Below, piece after piece: positions 1-12,000 of a DNA stretch of 64,000 bases. The first letter of the stretch is position 1. The number at the start of each line of letters is the position of its first letter. Position numbers and translations under genes: made by a program. Source of the DNA: Mesodorylaimus sp. YZB2_4 (taxonomy: Eukaryota > Nematoda > Enoplea > Dorylaimida > Dorylaimidae); NCBI GenBank assembly GCA_030248295.1, contig JASANH010000167.1, positions 62,001-126,000 on the forward strand, in the 5' to 3' direction. A model generated the notes under the pieces. That model was given only the letters and a program-made list of their open reading frames with translations. It made no database searches and was not told the origin of the DNA.

Positions 1-270
1 TCCTTGACAGCGTAGCTAAGCCCGACACCACGTGGCAGGCTTCCAAATCTTACAAACGCGTTTACGCACAGGGGACTCTACAGTTTTGATTAATTGGTTC
101 TGTTAGATTGGTCGGCAGCAAGAGTCAGTATAATCCGAGAATCGTACTAGTGAATTGTGCGTTGCCTTTCCAAACTGTCGTATCTTTCATTCCTTTTGGT
201 ATCAACTTTGATGAGACCCCAAAACTGACCCCTATACTGATATGGCATTACTGTACGACTTTTTTAACTT

Positions 271-275
271 TTTAG
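271..275 (+). promoter_or_regulatory. Splice-acceptor-like site just upstream of the neuropeptide ATG
   Basis: A T-rich tract ending TTTTTAG finishes at 275 and the ATG follows at 283. It fits either a 5' UTR intron acceptor or a trans-splice acceptor. No spliced-leader sequence is visible in the window, so the two cannot be separated here. Confidence 0.4.
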
Positions 276-282
276 AAGCATC

Positions 283-643
283 ATGGCACACGGCATTTCC
301 GCTGCAGTTTCTATTCTCCCATTTTTGATTCTATTGCTGTCAAAATTTGAGCAAACAGAAGCATCTCCAACGAATTCCATAAAATATAAAAATCTTGTTA
401 AAAGACTGGTTGATAATCAACTGATTGGAAACAACGAACGTGGATTGCTGGTGAAAGCGTATGGAAATATTCACCAAGCAGCGACTGCATTGAAAACGAT
501 TTTGGATCACAATGGTAAAATTTAGGAAATTTTTTATTTTCAATCTTAATAAAGCATTTCTTGTAGGTTATTTGACAGAAACGAATGAGAATGTGGACAA
601 ACGAGCTGCCGCGGACAAATGGGAATATATGCACTTTGGATAG
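283..643 (+). CDS. Neuropeptide-type precursor, one predicted amidated peptide ending EYMHF-Gly
   Basis: Two exons: 283-514 and 567-643. The donor GGTAAAA and acceptor TTGTAG join in phase 1, giving about 102 residues. Residues 1 to about 27 look like a signal peptide, with the hydrophobic stretch SILPFLILLL. The C-terminus reads VDKR, then AAADKWEYMHFG, then stop: a dibasic cleavage site followed by a short peptide whose terminal Gly would become an amide. The end resembles nematode FLP-14 (KHEYLRF-amide) at K, E, Y and F. There is no second copy. Without splicing the frame would stop at 525 and lose the peptide, so the intron matters. A strong acceptor-like TTTTTAG ends at 275, eight bases before the ATG, so the mRNA may have a 5' UTR intron or be trans-spliced. 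The assignment to a neuropeptide family is inference; the processing sites are directly visible. Confidence 0.68.
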
Positions 644-956
644 TGCCCCTCCTCTGTCAATATACTTGGTTATGACCTGACGATCATGCTTTTCTTGCTA
701 TGATCTTATGATCCCCAGAAACGTGGGGTGTGGTAAAGAATAGCAGTGGGTGGTGGTGGCTGCAACTGACACCACAGTGCTGCATGCAGAGCAGAAGCTG
801 GACGTGGGGAGCTTGCACGTATGTAACTAGTTATGGTTGTTCAAAAACGTCACTGCAATTCTTCCAGTTTTATGGACCTGGCGGGGCGTCTCGCTGTCAG
901 TGTGGACTGCAAGGTCATCTGGCTCCTGTATCCTGCTGGGATCCCAATAATGGACC
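644..956. other. Intergenic space between the two neuropeptide-type genes
   Basis: I see no gene, RNA or clear repeat here. The open frames in this stretch lack signal peptides, splice logic or recognisable domains. Confidence 0.5.
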
Positions 957-962
957 TTTATT
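957..962 (-). terminator. Polyadenylation signal AATAAA of the FLP precursor gene
   Basis: TTTATT on the plus strand, so AATAAA on the minus strand, about 115 bases after the stop codon at 1077-1079. It is the first such hexamer downstream of the gene. Confidence 0.5.
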
Positions 963-1076
963 GGCACAACGCTGGAGTCACAAGACCCGCTGCCACAGGA
1001 AGTAATCTCACTCGACTACTGTATATTTGTTATCATTATGTGCAAGTTCTATTTTTCCACAGAAAGCTGTTTCTTT

Positions 1077-2168
1077 TCAGCCAAATCGCACAAACTCGTT
1101 CTTCCTCTTTTCGATGGCTAGAAAAATATAAAGCATAATTTTAGCTTTTGTTTGGCTCACAAACTGATGGAAATTGCTTACCTTCGGAACCGTCGTCGCT
1201 TTTCTTTCCAAAACGAACAAATTCGTTTTTGCGCTTGCCAAAACGGACGAATTCGTTCTTGCGTTTACCAAAGCGCACAAACTCATTTTTACGCTTGCTC
1301 ATATCTACAGCAGTAGAAACAAAAGATTTTTGAGGAACCTGAACAATTATGAAATGTTTTACCGTGAGAATCTTCCGCGGATGCGTCGTCCAAGTCGGAA
1401 CGTCCGAATCGCACAAACTCATTTTTTCGTTTTTGCATGTCCGCACCTGCAGTACATAGTCCTGCAGCTTGAAGCTAGACTTGCCCCACTGCGATGCAAT
1501 GACTAGGTCAAGACAGACCAGAGTGGCACCGGCTACTGCTCCAAACATTCAAGCTGTTTTCTTGACAATGTGTAGAAATCCATAGAAAGTAGTCACCTTA
1601 CCAGGCTTCGAACCCAGGACTTCCCCTACTGAAGAGGCTTATAGGATACAGCCAGAGCAAGACTGCTATGTGCTTATTCCCCCCTGAATTGTGGAAAATG
1701 TCACCTGTTCTTTGTCTCATTGTTGTTCGCAGCCATGGAAGCTCCCATCTGAAACCGTAGTTTACCCTTGTGCAGTTATGTGCCATTTTCGGTCTTATTA
1801 TTCGGCTGCCCTATTCTTTATAGCTGTTTTTACGAAGCCAGCGTAAGATCTCTCTGCTGGCGGTGCCACATAGCCGCACGTGCGGATAAAAGTTGGTTTC
1901 GTAAGGGTTTCTGTGGGTACACCTGCTGTGTTTCAGCAGCACCTTATCACCCTCTGGTCACCTTACCAAGCTCTGGCACCAATTTTTCAGCCAAACGTTC
2001 CAATCGATTTTGCACCGAGTCCACATCCATCTGAGCCCCGCATAAATCGGCCAGCACTTCATTGTGCTCATTGCTGTATCGGCACAAATCGATGACTGAT
2101 GCTTGGCTCGAAGCCATGATCGAAGCTAAGATAGCCAAGCAACCAAGAAGCAATTGCTGAGAGGCCAT
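1077..2168 (-). CDS. FMRFamide-like (FLP) neuropeptide precursor with five KNEFVRF-Gly copies
   Basis: Four exons on the minus strand: 2168-1967, 1446-1363, 1304-1182 and 1117-1077. All join in phase 1 with GT-AG introns, giving 149 residues. The start is the ATG at 2168-2166, followed by a signal peptide ([16 protein letters not shown]). Exon 1 then encodes a cysteine-containing propeptide (two Cys, 12 residues apart). KNEFVRFG occurs once in exon 2, three times in exon 3 joined by KR, and once more at the C-terminus in exon 4. Each copy follows KR, and each Gly is a C-terminal amide donor. Nematode FLP-8 carries repeated KNEFIRF-amide, so this is probably that type or a close relative, secreted by neurons to act on G-protein-coupled receptors. 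A TATA-like CATAAAAGG lies about 50 bp upstream and AATAAA about 115 bp downstream. Confidence 0.9.
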
Positions 2169-2216
2169 TCTTATCCGAAAATATTCCCGAACAAACCGAC
2201 TTTGATAACGTTGTCC

Positions 2217-2226
2217 TTTTATGGCT
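2217..2226 (-). promoter_or_regulatory. TATA-like box of the FLP precursor gene
   Basis: On the minus strand the sequence reads CCATAAAAGG, about 50 bases upstream of the ATG at 2168. A start site 25-30 bases downstream of it would leave a very short 5' UTR. Confidence 0.5.
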
Positions 2227-2229
2227 AGC

Positions 2230-5200
2230 TGAGAACTGCAGGCGAGAGAATGCGAGCCTAAAAAAATTATTGTAGGAAAAAGTAAACGCGCGATTTTCAC
2301 GTCAGTAAGGTCAGAATTTCCACAGACCTAATCTGCTCACTCTGTCATAGCTACTTCACACAGGAGCCGCCTTTTTTTTCCAAGCAATCCTCCTTTTGAG
2401 GTGACATAGTTCGCACTGACAGTTCACCTCCGAAGATTGGGAAAGTTCTCATTCGATGAGCAGGTGATGCGAAAAACACGAGCTCTCGTAGATTCGAATT
2501 CGCTCGAGCTATTCAAGAGATTAAATGCTTACTGCTCGAATGGTTAAAGGGGCAAGGTGCCTCTTTTGGCATCGAACTGTTGAAGCGTGGTTAAAGATCA
2601 GGAGAAAGAAAAGAGGGTGCCTTGGTCATGGGATGATGTCTCGTGCTAGTCAGCTGCTCCTTGAGGTCTCAAGGACCACCCACTGGCCGACATGACGTTT
2701 CACACGCACCCGAGAGCACTCACGCTCGAATTTAGGATCACAACCACTTTCTTTTAATCCACCTCAAATGTTCTTGACTTTTGCACCCTTTAGTATAAAC
2801 TAGATGGGCCCTCTTCGGGAGGACATCCTGGCGAGTACACGAGGCTGACAGACCGAATATCAACCACCTGCCTGCTACCTTTGACGCAGACCAGCAGACC
2901 CCTGGCTATCACGGACGTCAACAGCGACCTATCGCGGCAACCTGGTTACGTCCCGGGTTTTTTGAAAACACTTCCACCATCTCAGTTCTTCTAGACTCGA
3001 GTTTGTTTCAAGAAAGCTTTTACACGACTAATTCAATTTTAGTTCAATTTCAATTATAAAGTCATTTTCTTTAATGAGTTCTGAAAATGAGTTTCTTGAC
3101 TGCACCTCTGGTCTAATTTTATTTTCTCCATCATCTGGCTCGGTTAATTTCCAATTTCGACATAGTTTAGAAGTTTTGAGTAGGCTGTTGTGCTAGAAAG
3201 AATCCTTTCGGGGCCCTTGTAGTGCTGTGAAAAACAGGAAGAACGAGTGTTTATTTGGGCACCATAAATATGACTCTAGCATAGTCATGTGTCCATCTCT
3301 AACATATCCTTATAAGCATCAAAGACTATTCCTGCTGGCACATACAGGCAGCAGAGGCCTCGTCGACCCTACAGCACCAGAAGCAATCCTACAGATTTCT
3401 ATCATAGCCTGCCTCCATCGCAATGCAGCCTGCTGAAGCGAAGGATGAAGACATGCCTGGACCATCCGGGAATCCAAGAATGTCTGCTGATGAATGTCCC
3501 GTATTGTTAGACGGAGTGCATCTAGCTACTTCCTTACAGTTTTCAAATTTTAAACTTCGCGCACTTTTTTCAGGGGCCACAAATTAGAAAACTGAGCATA
3601 GTTTTCAACGCGGGCCAACACTCTGTTGGAGTACATTTCTTGAATTCAGAAAAGACCACTACAATGCACTGGTGTTAACACAGGGACAGGACAGGTGGAA
3701 GCCAGAACAGGGATTCCCGAAAGTGTGGTAGGTGTCTAGACTCGAACCTATCCACAGCTATTGATGTTTGGTGGGCCATTCGGAGGCTAAGTGAGGAGAA
3801 TGAACCTGATGGGAAAACCTAGATCGAGCCTAGCATCAGCTAAGAACGGGCCATCTGACAATCATATGCAAAAGTGTGTGTACGAAGCCAAGCCGAGTCA
3901 TCATCCAGAGACCCCAGAACCTGGTGGATGGCAGCCCTCATATTGCTAGCCGAGCGAATATTATGCCAACGACCAACGCCCACACACCAATTATCTGCAA
4001 CAGAAATAAGTAGATGTGGGTTGATTATTTTTATACCTCGCTGTCTTTTTTATATTATCATGCATTTGCCCTTAACGGACCTCCAGTCAGTCAGAATAAG
4101 GACACGAAAGATGTAATCAGGTCTCGTTATCGGAAGGGTTATTGATGTGTAAAGCGATAATTGGAAAGAATCTATGCTTGGCTGAATGTTGGAGAGAATA
4201 ATTACAATTTTTTTGTTTTATGCTCGCACGAGTCTTACGCTAAATCAGAGCCTCAGAGTTGGATTAGAAAAGCAAGGTTTATTTTTTTTTTGGTATTCTC
4301 TTGAGAATTGAGTAAGCCCACATTGAGATGGCGATTTTGTAGCACAATCTTTTTTTTGAAAGTTTCAAGCAGAGCTTTATTTTTTCTGCCATGACTTTGT
4401 GGAATTCTCTGACTGAGGATGTAGCTTTATCGAACTATAACTCCTTCTATCAAGCGTTTTTTAAATTAACATTTTCGTTGATGTATTTTTTGCTTTTTCA
4501 CGTTTTACTGTGTGACTTGCTATTCGAGTGCGCACCGCACAGTATGCGTTTTGGCACGTAAAACTAGAACTAGAACCTTGTCTGCTACTGCAGAGTGGGC
4601 ACCCTGGAAGCATACTACAAAAAACACAAGAGCAGTATAGGACATCAAAGCAGCATGTAGGGGGCCGGTACCACGCTAGACCGCGACAAGTTCCTGTGAA
4701 ATCCACGCAATAGACTCATTTCTGATGGGCATTGTATACGCAGGGTGCCGCGCCCTCCCTGCGGTAGCACACAAGGGTGGGTACCGCGAAGTCTTCAGGC
4801 ACGCATGGCCCCAAACCTGGTTTATACGCTGTGCACACAGCTAGAGTCCGAAATGACCTCAAGGTCAAGGTCAGAACTCTGTCAAAACGCTGACTGACCG
4901 ACCAATGGTCAAAGTCAGGGTCAAGGTCAGAAAATTTTTTGGGGTTTGGTCAAGGTCAAGGTCAGGTTAGAAAATTTTTTGAAGGGTCGGTCAAGGTCAG
5001 GGTCAGGTTAGACAGTGAAAAACCCCAGTGGAACACTATACAAAATCCATCAGAAATGAGGCCATTGAATGGATTTCACAGGAACTTGGCACAGTCTAGC
5101 GTGGTGCTAGCTTCCCACGTGCTGCTTTGGTGTACCGTACTGTTCTTTTGTGCTTTGACTTATTTATGTGCAATTTCTTTCCTGCGTGTACCACGATCTT

Positions 5201-6085
5201 AGTGCGCTGAAGCGTTTACGTGTGGAGTAAAGTACAGTCCAGCGTGGGCTGGCCTCCTGAGGGCTGCTTTGCGTTTCTGCATGTGCGACATGCAACCATA
5301 TCATTTTATTCTGATGCGCAGCACAAAAATCTTGCTTGCAGCAATGTTGTAACATGCTGCGCCCCGAATGCGTATACTGGCCGCTGTCTCTACTGACGAT
5401 GAGTATACATGCTGGCTCATAGACTCACTGCCGCAAGATTAGGTTCAGCTAGCGAAGTCTCTTCACGCTGCCGCACGCCTGGGTGTCAGCACAATGGTAG
5501 CGCGTCTAGCCCCAGATCGACACCTACTTCCTTTTTGATAACTTTTCCTTCGGTTGTGGAGGCGAAAGTGCAATAGGCCTTGTTTACAGTCCCGCAAAGG
5601 CCATTTATACGTGCACAAACATTACCCCAAAAAGATCAAACACCTAAACGCACATACTTCTCACCAAAACTATGACAAATAACCGGGTCACATTCAGATC
5701 GACAATTCAATAATTCCCCAGTGTTTAAATAGATACGACTACATGAAAAATACTGCCTAGAACTACTGTTATACAGTAAGTATTCGATTAGCACTTTTGG
5801 CTGTAACAGACAAATCCTAACAAGTAGGGGGCATTTAAAATCCGTCTACAATCGATATATGAAATCATGCAGCTCTGATATACCGATTGATTGGGCAAAA
5901 CATAATCACGCATGCTGCCAAAAAAAGTTGAAAAAGTGATTATCGATACCCAATAACCACTGATCAGTAATCTCATATACAAATCGATAATTCAAAAGTT
6001 GATTTTGTTTTAAAGTCACTAACTATCAAACGTAAAATCAGCAAATCGATAAATTACGACTTGGATATCACAAAAACCCAAAACT
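2230..6085. other. Intergenic region without a recognised gene
   Basis: Nearly 4 kb between the FLP gene promoter and the 3' end of the SAXO-like gene. Open frames here are short and show no signal peptide, domain or splice structure that I could support. The only structure I noticed is the TCAAGGTCA array listed separately. Confidence 0.5.
4858..5013 (+). repeat. Degenerate tandem array of TCAAGGTCA motifs
   Basis: Four clusters of GGTCAAGGTCA, with variants such as GGTCAAAGTCAGGGTCA, lie in about 150 bp. Two of them are followed by AGAAAATTTTTTG, giving a unit of roughly 45 bp. TCAAGGTCA is the extended half-site known for NR5A and ERR-type nuclear receptors, but a plain minisatellite explains the sequence equally well. 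Confidence 0.6.
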
Positions 6086-6089
6086 CTCG

Positions 6090-9000
6090 TTAACTGGACG
6101 CAGCCCCGTTAGCCTTGGGCGGACCACTAGCCGTGGGCAAAGGGGCGAAATACTGATGTCCACCACGTTCATGCAAATACTTGAATCGACCCTGTTTGGT
6201 TTCGACTGCCGGCACATGCTTGGCCACTCCTTGCACTAATTCACCAGCCACGCAGGGTTGTGGGACGAAAGTGATTGGATGCGGACCGAATGTCTCGCTG
6301 TACATGGTCTTCACGTCCATACGCCCACTGGGTGGTGTGTAAGCTTGACGAGGTTTGACGGGTGTGCTCTTCTCGACGTGCCTGGCCTCTTGGAACTGGT
6401 CTCGATACATCGATTTAGTGTCCATTGCACCACTTAAGCTCAGATTATCTTGGGGGCGTCGCACTTCGTAGCGTTCACCACGAACCACGTGTTGGAAGGA
6501 CTCCTGGTGCACTGAGCTGATCGGTGTCGAAGTGCCCAATGGTTTGGGGAGCGTGTCGGTCGGTTTCTTCACGTCAAATCGTTCACCTTGTGTGTGATGG
6601 AAAGTTTCCTTGGAGACTGTGGTTGCGTCGAATGAACCATCTGATTTTTGGATGTTGTCCGTCGGACGTTTTGGTTGGACCCGTTCGGCTTTTTCTTGCT
6701 AAAATGAGGATGATTAGTGGGCAAAGCTTTGAAACGTAGCGTGTGCATGTCAGTGATGACTGCGCTTTACTGAATGTGCGCACCTCCAGGAGGTGTCTTG
6801 TAGGTATGTACATGCGTGCACCTACGCTTTACATACACAGTATACCATACATTTGAAGGCATATTATGTTTCAAATGACAGCTATAGTTATTCTCAAATT
6901 GTCATCCGTTTGATATTGTTCTTGAACCCAGCATATATACCTATGTATAGAAGTATATAACACACACAAATATTTATATATATATGTACATACACTATAT
7001 ATATATAGATATACTGTAGTGTATGTACTGATATATATAGTGTATGTATAGTGATATATATAGTGTATGTAAAGTGCATATAAATAAATTTATATAATTT
7101 ATATATATAAATTTATAAATATATATATATATATACATACATATATATACATTTACTTATATAAACATATGCATGCACATATACATATAGATGTACAAAT
7201 GTAAGCAAATAAATATACTATGCATATAATGTTAGATGGAATGAATGATGGGATATATATATACAGACTGCACAGATACAAATACAATATATTGAATAGC
7301 TGTTTGAGCATGCGAACACATTCTGAGACAGATGACATAAGTTTTATTGGCTCCCTTTTGCACTAACGATCAGGTAAAACTGAATGGTTTCAGATTGACG
7401 TTCGTGGTTTGGGGTGTGGATTAGATTAGCTAGTTTTCACGCTATCCATTGGAGCATCTGGTTTACTTTTGAGCGTATAACCATAAATAGTCAGAGATTC
7501 AGCGCTAGCATTTCACTGAACGAACCAGTCTGCATTGAACGAAGGGGCAGAGCGCATCGTTAGCCTAGTTTATTGGACTAGCATTGTTTCAGCGTTATGA
7601 CACGTCCTCATAGGCCAGCTGTTTGTCAAAATCGTTGGACTTTAATGAAACGGGACCAAAGTGCTAGTAATTAAACGTGAGTCTTTTGTCAATGTCTTTA
7701 GACACAAAAGTTAAAGGAAATTTCGCACTTTAGTCTGCGTTTTTTGCTGTTCGTCGAACAAGATTTTGTTGAAGATTACGTTAACAGAGAAAATTTCGTT
7801 GCGTTCCGCTAACGCCCAGCCAATTTGTAATGAATGGCTTGGGCAGTTGTTCGACGAGATTCACACAATTTTATTTGCTGTTCGCGGAACAGCGTTTGGA
7901 TAACGCGCATAATAACGATGGATTAGGGCAGCTGCTTTGAGCGGGTGGTTGCTAGGTATAAAAAAGGTGAGCCAGAGCTTGCAGCACAGACAAAGTTTTC
8001 GACAAAGTAGGTAGCAGATCGACTGAACTGAAGATCGAAGTGTCAAAATGAAATCCCTTTTTTGCGTGTTCCTTGTAGCCACGACTTGGCTCGCGGACAG
8101 CTGGACAGTGAGAGCAGCGCCATCGAATGCTTTGGTCATTAGGACTGCGAGGCAAGGTATGTACAAAACGGAATTAACCTTATGTCGGGATTTACTGAAT
8201 GCCTGCCTGAAACTATATTTTGAGACAGGTGCAGCTTTAAAAACGACTGGTGGCGCCACAACCATGCATGTGTAAAATATAGTTTCAGGCAGCATCTGCG
8301 CAGGCTGTAGATGCTGTGTAGGATAAGGTAGGCCAGGTTTGCACCTCAGAAGCAGCGGCATGGCAGGAAAAGAAATCAGTGACAAGTGGACCGCGAGGAG
8401 CACTGCATTATTGCTGATTCTTGCATTCTAGCCGCTGCGCCATCCGTTTTTGGTGATCTGACTCTCAATAACGAAACCAGCAGTGTTTCACTGATTTTGG
8501 GCATCAGTTCGCCATGGGAAGACTTCATCACACCAGCCCCCACCGTCATCGCTCTCCTCGGTCAACTGATGGTCATCTCGGGAAAAGTCGATTTTTCACT
8601 GGTACCAAACGCTCCTAATGGCGGTTTCAAATATATGCGTCATCCTGAGTCGTTTCGCGCCTCTTTGGTTCAAGTCAGCAACGATGGTTGGGAGGCGTTC
8701 ATGAACGCTCATAGGAACATGGATAAAATTCAATTGTACATGCAGCAAATTCCAGCCCAAGTAAAAACGGCCATGAAGCTTTTGTCTCAAGCATCGCCCA
8801 AACTGATCGCTCGTCTTCTGCCCATATCTTTAAATAAGATTCAAGAAATAGGCACCACGTGCGTCGCACTATCGGCAGAAACTGAATTGAAATTCGGCAA
8901 CGTTATGCTTTTGTTGGGCGAACTGTTGGCGGTCACCGAAAGCAGTCGAGGAACGCACCAACAGAAACTGGCCGAAGTTCAAGCCGAGTTGAATGTTACA

Positions 9001-12000
9001 GCCATTCAGAAACAACATTTGGAGAGGATTGGAGAAGAATTAAGAAAACATCAAGAAGCGATCGATCAGGAAGTGAAAAAATATCGTCAACAGTACGACA
9101 GCGCTCTTCGCGAGATTCCGACCGGCTGGCGCGCCATTGCTCAAGATCTGGGACGCGCCATGGTGAATTTTGTCAATATCGCCCCTCAACTGCTCGGCAT
9201 GGGATGGCTTCGTGGGGGATCAGGTAGTGGCGGCAATGCGGGCACGATCGGTGGTGGACCATCACCAGATTTTGAAAAATCAAAAAGTTTTGGTGTTATT
9301 CAAAATTTATTTAATACTGTATCAAATCTCAAAACTATTCTCGCAAATTTTTTCAATGGAATTATGCAACCTGGATTGGGCAATCCGGCTGAGATGCCAG
9401 CAGCGTTCACTACCGTTTTGAACACTTACAAAAAAATGCTGAACACTGAATCGCCAAACGAAATTGGTACGCAAGCATCAGAATTCATCAACGAAGGTAA
9501 AGATATTTGTCAAGAATTACAAGGTTTGCTCAGCCAATATCCGATGCGTTCGGCCAACGAGTCTGAGCAGGCTCAAATAAACGCTCGTTTGGACAGTCTG
9601 TTGAATTCAATGAAGCCCTTGGTCGCACAAGCGTCCACGATGATTGGTGGATTGGCGACTGGACAAGGAGGCAGCAGAGAGGGCGGTTCTGGAGGCGGTA
9701 GCGGCCCCTCAACCACAGGCGGCAACGAGCGGTTCAAAGCTGAACTAGCGCGAGCTCGTTTGAGAGATGCAGAAAGTCGCTATGATCAAATTTTTGGCGA
9801 AATGTTGAAATATCACAACGAAATGAAAGAGCTGGTTAGCAAAATGGCATCACTTAATATAAACGAAATTAATTTCAAAGAGATCTTGGAATTACTGAAA
9901 CAAGGCATCAAGATTCTAGCAAAGATTCGAGAACAATGGGGAAAATTGGTTCAATTTTTCTCTCTCGTATCAGTTAGAGCTCAAGTGGCTTTGAATGGCA
10001 CCTTGTCCACATTTTTAGAACATGCTAAAACTGCTGAACAAATGATTGGCGAAGCTGGTTTGAGTCAAGAAGACCGCGCATTCTTCCTGAATCAATTGCG
10101 AGACCAAGCGGGCGATATCAACCAGGTAACTTAAACTGAGCTGTCTGACGATGAAAAGATGTAGTTCCTTTGCTACCATTTCAGGTCGCCTACTTCCTTT
10201 ACACCCTGTCAAGCACCTATTTCGATGTGTCAACTCGTTTCTTGATGAATCGCTTGGCTGGGCTGGCACAAATGCTAGCTACCGATAATGAGGCCGATCG
10301 AGGCAGGCTCTTGATTCAATTGCGGAACGACGCGGATTCTGCCCAAGATGCCATCAAAGAAATGTCTCAGCGAAAACGTCAAGATTATGAAAATTTGATC
10401 AGTGCCAGAAAACGAGAATTAGATAATGTGATTGAGAGATTGGGTGGTCCCAGTGAGAATGATAGGCAAGCAATTCAGACAGCTTATGGAAATTATTGAG
10501 CTGTCTTGAATCGTAGAGTATCGTTTTAGTGATAGGGTTTTTGGCGCCTTAAATTTTGGATGCCACGCAAAAATAATTACGGCACTATTTTGCAAAAGCA
10601 GTTTTGCCCGAGCCCAATAAAAATTTAGAGTGTGATTCTAAAAAACGAGTGAAAACAGTTTTGAGTTAATCTTGACTGAAACATATCAGCCCCTGATGAC
10701 CTTATCAAAATACATATATGTGCAGTGCGAAATGAAAGAATTCTGATAACTGGCATGAATTAGCAGTAAAATTTGTGCCTGTGCCTGAACTACGTACATG
10801 CAAATTAAAAAAAATTGCAGGCTGTACCTTGAAAGTGGATTGATAAACTGTCGTTGCGTCCAGGCCGCCCTCCAATTTTCCAATGTTATCCTCTGGTTTG
10901 CGCACATCGTATCGTTCGCCTTTAACGTGTCTGAAGGACTCTCTGTTGACTGTTGTCGCATTCAATGCTCCTTCGGCCTTTTGGATACCATCTGCTGGTA
11001 CCCGTTTTTCATATCGCTCACCCCGCGTATGCTTGAAAGCGTCCTTGGAACTCGTGGTTGCATCAAAAGTTCCTCCTGATTTTGGCATTGAGTCAACGGG
11101 CCGCTTTACTTCTGCTCGATCTCCTTTGGTGTGTTGGTGATAGGCCGATTGATAACTGGTACTTGTGTCCAATTTGCCATCGTTCTTTAGAGTATCTACT
11201 GGGCGCTTCGGATCGTAACGATCGCCTTTGGTCGCTTTGTAAGCCTCTCTGTGCATTGTTGTGCCTTCAAATGAACCATCTAATTTTTGGATGGAGTCAT
11301 TCGGACGTTTTGCTTCCTGTCGTCCACTTGTTGACGATCCTGTGAAATTTTCTTGATACATTGTTCGTGTATCGAGTTCTCCGTCAGATTTCGGGAAATT
11401 ATCCTTGCGTTTCTTCATGTCGTATCTTTCTCCTCGCGTTTCTTTGAAGGTTGCTTTGTTGACTGTGACAGCATCGAATGCACCTTCCGCTTTTGGTATG
11501 TTATCTTGTGGTCGCTTGACATCGTAACGCTCCCCTTTAGTCGCTCTGAATGACTCACGATTGACTGTAGATCCTTCAAATGCTCCACTAGATCTTTGAA
11601 TGGAATCAGTGGGTTTCTTAGCTTTAGCTCGTTCCATTGACGCACCACCAGTAAAGTTTTGTTGGTACATTGTCCGCGTATCCATTTCTCCATCAGATCT
11701 GGGGAAGTTATCCTTTGGTTTCTTTACATCATATCGTACGCCTTTGGTCTCCTTGAACGACGATCTGTTGACAGTTGTGCCGTCAAAATTGCCTTCCAAT
11801 TTCAAAGTGTCCTGAGGCCGCTTAGTCTCATAGCGCTCTCCTTGGATGACTGAGTAAGCCTCTTTATGAATCGTTGTGGCATTGAATGAGCCTTCTTGTT
11901 TAGGAAAACTGTCTTGTGGTCGCTTGACTTCGTAGCGGTCGCCTCGAGTCTCCTTAAATGTCTCTTTGTTTACAGTTCTTGTATCAAAATTGCCTTCAGC

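Noticed and set aside
730-1138. Two overlapping plus-strand frames downstream of the first neuropeptide gene
   Set aside because: There is no signal peptide, domain or splice structure, and they run into the antisense of the FLP exon.
1141-1548. Open frame giving an apparent signal peptide ([20 protein letters not shown]) before the KNEFVRF copies
   Set aside because: Its upstream part is in a different frame from the exon 2 peptide copy. The exon at 2168-1967, with a real signal peptide and matching phase, explains the gene better.
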